Part shown: positions 59,360 through 64,000 of the stretch, piece by piece
How positions within the stretch are numbered: the stretch's first letter is position 1
Layout: each line of letters starts with the position of its first letter
Source: an uncultured Bacteroides sp.
GTDB taxonomy: Bacteria > Bacteroidota > Bacteroidia > Bacteroidales > Bacteroidaceae
Assembly: GCA_949296415.1 (NCBI GenBank)
Contig: CASFQC010000001.1
Location: forward strand, 1-64,000
Reading direction: 5' to 3'
Length of the DNA stretch: 64,000 nucleotides
Notes under the pieces: generated by a model
What the model saw: only the letters and a program-made list of their open reading frames with translations
Told to the model about the DNA's origin: nothing
Databases searched by the model: none
Made by a program: the position numbers and the translations under genes

Positions 59360-60274
59360 TCACACCCTACACTCCACCGTTTCACCGGCATTCTCACCGG
59401 ACTCAGGTCCCTCTCCAGTTCCGGGAAGCGGTTCCATGGTTTCTGCGGCGGGTACCGCCTGACAGGCATCGCCCGCCAATTTTTTTTCGGCGTGACTTTC
59501 TTTGGCTGCTTCCACCTCTTTCCGGAAAGCGGCGTCACCCTTTATCTTGTTCAGGGCCGTATGCGAAGCGTTTTGCTGGGATTCTTTCTTGGTATATCCG
59601 GTACCTTTCCCGGCAGAGAGGCCTTCTATGCGCACTTCCGTATGGAACATCGGATTGAATTCCTTGTCCAAAGACTGTTCTATCAGTTCAAAAGATACTT
59701 CCAGTTTGTTCTTCTGACTCCACTCTATCAGCTTGGACTTGAAGTTGACTTCCGTACGCGACATTTTGTCCAGGTCTATGTAATTTTTGAAAATTTTCTC
59801 CTCCATAAACCACTGGCAGTAGTTATAGCCACGGTCAAGATAAATGGCACCAATCAGCGCTTCAAAGGCATTGCCATACATATAACTGTTGTGCGAGGAA
59901 GAGCGTGTACTATACTTTACCAGTTTGTCCAATCCTATGGATACGGCCAGTTTGTTCAAGGTCTCGCGCTGCACAATCTTTGACCGCGTATTGGTGAGGA
60001 ATCCCTCACGGCGGCCTTCAAAGTGCCTGTACACCACATCGCCCACCACAGCATCCAAAATAGCGTCGCCCAAGAACTCCAGCCGCTCATTATTCAACAG
60101 CTTACCCTCTTCCGAGCGGACAGATGTCGATTTGTGGAGCAACGCCTGTCTGTATAGTTTGATATCTTTCGGGAAAAAGCCCAGAATTCTATAAAAACAA
60201 AGATAAGACTCTCTATCCCTACGGAACAGGAGCCTTATCTTTCCTATTTGATTATGCAACGTGTCCAACGTCAA
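59360..60274 (-). CDS. rnc: Ribonuclease III with C-terminal extension
   Basis: Cleaves double-stranded RNA in rRNA and mRNA processing. The signature NERLEFLGDAILDAVV and later acidic residues (NAFEALIGAIYLDRG) define the catalytic domain, and the dsRNA-binding domain follows (FKSKLIEWSQKNKLEVSF...GKGTGYTKKESQQNASHTALNKIK). After it comes an unusual tail of about 60 residues rich in Glu, Ala, Gly and Pro. No ATG precedes the conserved region. The best start is TTG 60274, which overlaps the fabF stop as TTGA; TTG 60259 is an alternative. It is the third gene of acpP-fabF-rnc. Confidence 0.92.
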   Translation of the reverse strand: MTLDTLHNQIGKIRLLFRRDRESYLCFYRILGFFPKDIKLYRQALLHKSTSVRSEEGKLLNNERLEFLGDAILDAVVGDVVYRHFEGRREGFLTNTRSKIVQRETLNKLAVSIGLDKLVKYSTRSSSHNSYMYGNAFEALIGAIYLDRGYNYCQWFMEEKIFKNYIDLDKMSRTEVNFKSKLIEWSQKNKLEVSFELIEQSLDKEFNPMFHTEVRIEGLSAGKGTGYTKKESQQNASHTALNKIKGDAAFRKEVEAAKESHAEKKLAGDACQAVPAAETMEPLPGTGEGPESGENAGETVECRV

Positions 60275-61533
60275 CCAACATATTTTTTGAAGATGACACA
60301 AGCGTTGTGGCCACCAAAGCCAAACGTATTGGACAAAGCCACCTTCACCTCACGCTTCTGGGCTTTGTTGAAGGTGAAGTTTAAATTATAGTCAATATTC
60401 TCATCATTGTCTCCGTCCTCATGGTTGATGGTAGGAGGTATGATGTCGTTCACTATAGCCAATATGCTGGCAATGGCTTCCACAGCTCCGGCAGCACCCA
60501 GCAGATGTCCGGTCATTGATTTGGTGGAGCTGATGTTCAGTTCGTAAGCATGCTTGCCAAACACTTCCTTTATGGCCTTCACTTCCGATATGTCGCCTAC
60601 GGGTGTGGACGTACCGTGCACATTAATGTAGTCCACTTCTTCGGGAGACATACCCGCATCTTCCAGCGCATTGGTCATTACCAGTTTTGCGCCCAGTCCT
60701 TCGGGATGGGAAGCTGTGAGATGATAAGCGTCGGCCGACATGCCCACTCCGGCCACTTCGGCGTAGATTCTCGCGCCACGAGCCTTGGCATGTTCCAGTT
60801 CTTCAAGAACAAGACAGCCACCTCCCTCGCCCATGACAAATCCGTCACGACTTGCGCTGAACGGACGTGATGCCGTCTGAGGCGAATCATTACGGGTGGA
60901 CAAAGCATGCATGGCATTGAAACCACCTACGCCACAAGCGGCAATGGCAGCTTCGGAACCTCCTGTCACAATGGCATTAGCCTTACCCAGACGGATAAGG
61001 TTGAATGCATCAGCTATGGCATTAGTGGAAGTAGCACATGCGGAACATGTGGCATAGTTAGGCCCATGAAAACCGTAGAGGATAGAAATCTGACCGGCCG
61101 CAATATCCGATATCATCTTTGGAATAAAGAAAGGGTTGAACTTGGGGCCAAGGTCTTTATGGAGAGCATAACTGCCTGCTTCTTCCTCGAAAGTGCGGAT
61201 ACCGCCTATACCTGCGCCAAAGATGACACCGATGCGGTCCAGATCTTCATGTTCAACATCAAGACCCGAATCTGTCACAGCCTGTTTAGCCACAGCTATG
61301 GCGTACTGCGTGTACAAATCCATCTTGCGGGCGTCCTTACGGTCAATATAATCGGTAGGATTGAAGTTCTTTACTTCGCACGCAAACTGGGTCTTGAAAA
61401 GAGATGCGTCGAAATGTGTAATGGAATCCGCCCCGCTAACCCCGCTGACAAGATTGTCCCAGAATTCCCGGACAGTATTGCCAATGGGGGTAACGGCGCC
61501 GAGTCCTGTCACTACAACTCTTTTTAATTCCAT
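60271..61533 (-). CDS. fabF: 3-oxoacyl-[acyl-carrier-protein] synthase II
   Basis: Condensing enzyme that elongates fatty acyl-ACP with malonyl-ACP in the cytosol. At 420 residues it has the normal length. The nucleophilic Cys is in TCSACATSTNAI, the catalytic His residues in NVHGTSTPVGD and TGHLLGAAGAVEA, and the C-terminal GFGGHN is intact. The gene starts 26 bp after acpP and overlaps the rnc start, an order common in bacteria. Confidence 0.98.
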   Translation of the reverse strand: MELKRVVVTGLGAVTPIGNTVREFWDNLVSGVSGADSITHFDASLFKTQFACEVKNFNPTDYIDRKDARKMDLYTQYAIAVAKQAVTDSGLDVEHEDLDRIGVIFGAGIGGIRTFEEEAGSYALHKDLGPKFNPFFIPKMISDIAAGQISILYGFHGPNYATCSACATSTNAIADAFNLIRLGKANAIVTGGSEAAIAACGVGGFNAMHALSTRNDSPQTASRPFSASRDGFVMGEGGGCLVLEELEHAKARGARIYAEVAGVGMSADAYHLTASHPEGLGAKLVMTNALEDAGMSPEEVDYINVHGTSTPVGDISEVKAIKEVFGKHAYELNISSTKSMTGHLLGAAGAVEAIASILAIVNDIIPPTINHEDGDNDENIDYNLNFTFNKAQKREVKVALSNTFGFGGHNACVIFKKYVG

Positions 61534-61559
61534 ACGTAAGTATTAGTAATGGATTAAAG

Positions 61560-61796
61560 TTATTTGGCGTGCTCTTCGATATAAGAGATAGCGTCGCCTA
61601 CAGTTGCAATCTTTTCTGCTTGGTCATCAGGTATAGATACACCGAACTCTTTCTCAAACTCCATAATCAGTTCCACTGTGTCAAGGGAGTCTGCACCCAA
61701 ATCGTTGGTGAAGCTTGCTTCGGGTTTTACTTCGGCTTCGTCTACGCCCAGCTTATCTACGATGATAGCTTTTACTCTTGATGCAATTTCTGACAT
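61560..61796 (-). CDS. acpP: Acyl carrier protein
   Basis: A 78-residue acidic helical protein that carries growing acyl chains. The phosphopantetheine attachment site is Ser37 in [12 protein letters not shown]. The helical segments and acidic composition are canonical. It is the first gene of the acpP-fabF-rnc operon with a clear promoter upstream. Confidence 0.98.
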   Translation of the reverse strand: MSEIASRVKAIIVDKLGVDEAEVKPEASFTNDLGADSLDTVELIMEFEKEFGVSIPDDQAEKIATVGDAISYIEEHAK

Positions 61797-61847
61797 AACT
61801 TTAAGATTTTAATTAATAATTAGTTTTATTTCTTTAATTTTGCGATG

Positions 61848-61879
61848 CAAAGGAATGAAGATTTATTTTTCCGCGCAAA
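61848..61879 (-). promoter_or_regulatory. acpP: Promoter of the acpP operon
   Basis: On the minus strand TTTG (61876-61879), a 20-bp spacer, then TTCCTTTG (61848-61855) match the Bacteroides -33/-7 pattern with one mismatch in the -7 element. The leader to ATG 61796 would be about 45 nt. The divergent purN gene begins 65 bp away. Confidence 0.65.
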
Positions 61880-61944
61880 TATTTGAGGAATTAAATGTAA
61901 TATTTTGCACATTTTTTACTGTTATGTGCAGGTTTTGATTAGAA

Positions 61945-62526
61945 ATGATGAAAAACATTGCTGTCTTTGCTTCAGGTAACGGCACTAACGCCGAGAACCT
62001 GATACGCTTTTTCAACAAGGAAGAAAGCCTCATGAGGGTGACACTGGTAGTGACCAACCGCCTGACGGCCGGAGTGAGAGAACGGGCCGCAGACCTTGGC
62101 GTGTCCTGCCTGTACATACCCAAAGAGATGTGGAAAGAAGGCACAGAAATCCGCCGTTGTCTCTGGGAACGAGGCATCGACTTCATTGTGCTGGCCGGAT
62201 TCTTGGTGCGCATTCCGGACATACTGATAGAAGCCTACCCGCAACGTATAGTCAACATTCACCCCGCCCTACTGCCCAAATTCGGAGGAAAGGGCATGTA
62301 CGGAGATCACGTGCACCGTGCCGTAGTGGAAGCCGGGGAGACGGAGAGCGGCATCACCATACATTATATTAATGAGCATTACGACGAAGGCACCATAATA
62401 GCCCAGTTCCGGTGTCCGGTATATCCTGCCGACACACCCGACGATGTGGCCCGGCGCGTGCACGCACTGGAATATGAGCACTACCCGCAGGTAGTGGCCC
62501 GCTTGGTCGGCGCACTTCAGGAGTAA
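61945..62526 (+). CDS. purN: Phosphoribosylglycinamide formyltransferase
   Basis: Third step of purine synthesis: formylation of GAR using 10-formyl-THF. The 193-residue protein has the opening AVFASGNGTNAENLIRFF (GAR phosphate loop), VLAGFLVRIPDILIEAYPQRIVNIHPALLP with the catalytic Asn-His pair, and the Asp-containing tail region HYINEHYDEGTIIAQ. ATG 61945 or the next codon may be the start. Its 3' end overlaps pdxB, which converges, by 10 bp. Confidence 0.96.
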   Translation: MMKNIAVFASGNGTNAENLIRFFNKEESLMRVTLVVTNRLTAGVRERAADLGVSCLYIPKEMWKEGTEIRRCLWERGIDFIVLAGFLVRIPDILIEAYPQRIVNIHPALLPKFGGKGMYGDHVHRAVVEAGETESGITIHYINEHYDEGTIIAQFRCPVYPADTPDDVARRVHALEYEHYPQVVARLVGALQE

Positions 62527-63575
62527 GCCTGCCTTTCGCACCTCACCTCGTAAGCGCCCCACTCTCTTCGCAACGGATAGTTGTTGCGCAGTCGTTCAAA
62601 CCATTCCGGATGCGACTTCAATGCGCGGCTGTCTGTCTGAGGGTTGTATATCCGGAGACTGGCTTCGGTCCAGTCTGCAGCTTCTATCACCCGGCATGGA
62701 GGCTGGGGAGGTTCTATGTGGCAGGTGGCGGAAATATGGAAGAAACGGCATACAGACTCCAGTGCCATGCGGGTGGCGTTAGCCTTTCCGTCGGCAGAAT
62801 ACCCGGCTATGTGGGGAGTAGTGATGAAAGCCCGTTCCAACAGCGCGCGGCTTATGCAAGGCTCGTCTTCCCACGTATCCACCACGGCATCTCCGACCTG
62901 CCCGCTGGCTAAAGCGTCAAGCAGGGCGGCGGTGTCGGCCACTTCTCCTCTGGAGGTGTTCATGAAGAGCGGCCTGCGTCTCAGGTTGCCGAAAAAGTCC
63001 TTGTCCGCCAGATGGAAAGTGTTGTGGCGTCCGCCTCTGTCAAGCGGCACGTGGAAACTCACCACATCGCTTTCCCTGGCTATCTGCTCCAAGGAGACGA
63101 AGCGGCTGTCTCCCTCACGTTCCTGGCGGGGAGGGTCGTTCAGGAGAATCCGCATACCGAGCCTCCGTCCCACACTTTCCACGCACCGTCCTACGTGCCC
63201 GGCTCCCACTATGCCCAGGGTCTGCCCGCGCAAAAGCCTCCCCGCGCGACGCTCCCACAGCAGCAGGGCCGACTGCACATACTGCCCCACCGACGAGGCG
63301 TTACAGCCGGGAGCATTGGCCCATGCTATGCCGGCTCTCCGGCAATAATCCACATCTATATGGTCGAATCCTATGGTAGCGGTGGCAATGAACCTCACCT
63401 TGCTGCCTTCCAGCAGACTGCGGTCGCACCGGGTACGGGTGCGCACAATCAGCGCGTCGGCGTCGGCCACCGTCTGCGGACTGAACCCGCAACCCGGAAC
63501 ATAGTCCACTTCATCCGCTATCTGCTCCACAGCACCTTTTATATAAGGTATATTACTGTCTACAACGATTTTCAT
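62517..63575 (-). CDS. pdxB: 4-phosphoerythronate dehydrogenase
   Basis: NAD-dependent D-2-hydroxyacid dehydrogenase acting in the DXP-independent branch of pyridoxal-phosphate synthesis. The 352-residue protein starts at 63575 (MKIVVDSNIPYIKGAVEQIA). It contains the substrate-domain segment ATIGFDHIDVDYCRRAGI, the Rossmann loop GIVGAGHVGRCVE, the catalytic Arg in NTSRGEVADT, Glu in DTWEDEP and His in TTPHIAGYSADGKANAT, followed by the PdxB-specific C-terminal domain. A -7 element TACCTTTG lies at 63611-63618 on the minus strand. Confidence 0.95.
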   Translation of the reverse strand: MKIVVDSNIPYIKGAVEQIADEVDYVPGCGFSPQTVADADALIVRTRTRCDRSLLEGSKVRFIATATIGFDHIDVDYCRRAGIAWANAPGCNASSVGQYVQSALLLWERRAGRLLRGQTLGIVGAGHVGRCVESVGRRLGMRILLNDPPRQEREGDSRFVSLEQIARESDVVSFHVPLDRGGRHNTFHLADKDFFGNLRRRPLFMNTSRGEVADTAALLDALASGQVGDAVVDTWEDEPCISRALLERAFITTPHIAGYSADGKANATRMALESVCRFFHISATCHIEPPQPPCRVIEAADWTEASLRIYNPQTDSRALKSHPEWFERLRNNYPLRREWGAYEVRCERQAYS

Positions 63576-63638
63576 GCTTCTGCCTCCCTTATTTACGGAC
63601 ATTTTGCGCGCAAAGGTAGGGATAAAACCTACAAAGTG

Positions 63639-63670
63639 TTTGGCTGTATGCGAAATATTCCATAGCTTTG
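63639..63670 (+). promoter_or_regulatory. Promoter of the glycosyltransferase gene
   Basis: TTTG (63639-63642), a 20-bp spacer and TAGCTTTG (63663-63670) match the Bacteroides consensus. ATG 63701 follows with a leader of about 25 nt. The divergent pdxB promoter lies within the same 125-bp gap. Confidence 0.7.
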
Positions 63671-63700
63671 GCAGCCAAGATTAAAAAAAAGATTATCAGC

Positions 63701-64000
63701 ATGAACAGCATCCACGTCATCACGCCGGTGAAAGACTCCATCGACACCACGCTGCGCACCGTACACTCGGTCATGAATTCCATCCATGCCACTCCGTTCA
63801 CCTACACCGTATACAATGATTTCAGCACCCCCGAAAACACGCGCATCCTCCATGAAGCGGCCCAGAAAGAAGGTTTTGAGGTCATTGACCTGGCCGGACT
63901 GACCGACCATCCCTCACCCAACTACCTGCTGACATTGCAGACTTCCCGCCGCCGCGCCCTGGCCGAAGGTGCGGGACTGCTCATCGTAGAATCGGACGTG
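63701..64000 (+). CDS. Glycosyltransferase family 2, N-terminal part (cut by the window edge)
   Basis: The first 100 residues of a GT-A-fold glycosyltransferase. The start MNSIHVITPVKDS gives the first beta strand and nucleotide-binding segment, then TLRTVHSVMNSIHATPFTYTVYNDFSTPENT, where the Asp is expected to bind the nucleotide. The visible end, LLIVESDV, is at the expected place of the metal-binding DXD-like motif. The donor sugar and acceptor cannot be told. The rest of the gene is outside the window. Confidence 0.75.
   Translation, partial: MNSIHVITPVKDSIDTTLRTVHSVMNSIHATPFTYTVYNDFSTPENTRILHEAAQKEGFEVIDLAGLTDHPSPNYLLTLQTSRRRALAEGAGLLIVESDV

Overview
The window reads as a chromosomal segment of a gut-type Bacteroidales bacterium, probably in or near Bacteroidaceae. 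The evidence is a SusC/SusD pair, many signal-peptide and lipobox glycoside hydrolases, lipoproteins with an acidic tract after the lipid cysteine, Bacteroidales-only families (DUF4857, DUF4876, DUF6850, DUF1735), and promoters of the Bacteroides type (TTTG, 19-20 bp, TAnnTTTG). Coding DNA is GC-rich and gaps are clearly more AT-rich. I do not name a species. No rRNA, tRNA, prophage, insertion sequence or CRISPR array was seen.

Region 1 (0.1-20.2 kb) is a glycan-utilisation locus. It starts with a membrane-spanning regulator that has a predicted periplasmic propeller and a cytoplasmic SARP-like output domain. Then come SusC (broken by a frameshift), SusD, a DUF1735/F5-8C lipoprotein, a GH29 fucosidase with its own promoter, and a GH2 beta-galactosidase with a ricin-like N-terminus. 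A gene remnant follows, then on the other strand a GH3 protein whose catalytic nucleophile position is Gly, a CE1-like esterase and a repeat-containing DUF2807 lipoprotein. The locus looks partly decayed.

Region 2 (20.6-26.2 kb) holds a CorA transporter and a leftward four-gene operon of uncharacterised exported proteins, two of them LPP20-like and one with a transglutaminase-like Cys-His-Asp triad.

Region 3 (27.0-43.7 kb) has GH20 and GH16 genes, the complete histidine-utilisation operon (hutU-ftcD-hutI-fchA-hutH, leftward), and a rightward GH92 / BSP-type metallopeptidase / GH92 operon. GH29, GH2, GH20, GH16 and GH92 together point to host glycoprotein glycans (mucin O-glycans and N-glycan mannose) as food, with histidine as a further carbon and nitrogen source.

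Region 4 (44.0-55.6 kb) is miaB followed by a leftward eight-gene locus: TonB-dependent receptor, DUF4876 surface lipoprotein, DUF6850 barrel, small lipoprotein, PepSY membrane protein, ABC ATPase, ABC permease and DUF4857. It resembles a metal- or siderophore-handling system, but the substrate is unknown.

Region 5 (56.5-64 kb) is housekeeping: a GH3-auxin-like adenylating enzyme, pfkA, the acpP-fabF-rnc operon, purN, pdxB, and the start of a family 2 glycosyltransferase cut by the window edge.

The least explained DNA is noncoding. An array of 29 perfect-length 11-bp units lies at 37466-37784, every unit keeping the core GTACGCA. Two diverged copies of a noncoding element of about 490 bp lie at 26412-26905 and 36541-37022, each in a divergent intergenic region upstream of a glycosidase gene. 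Short REP-like palindromes occur in three separate gaps.
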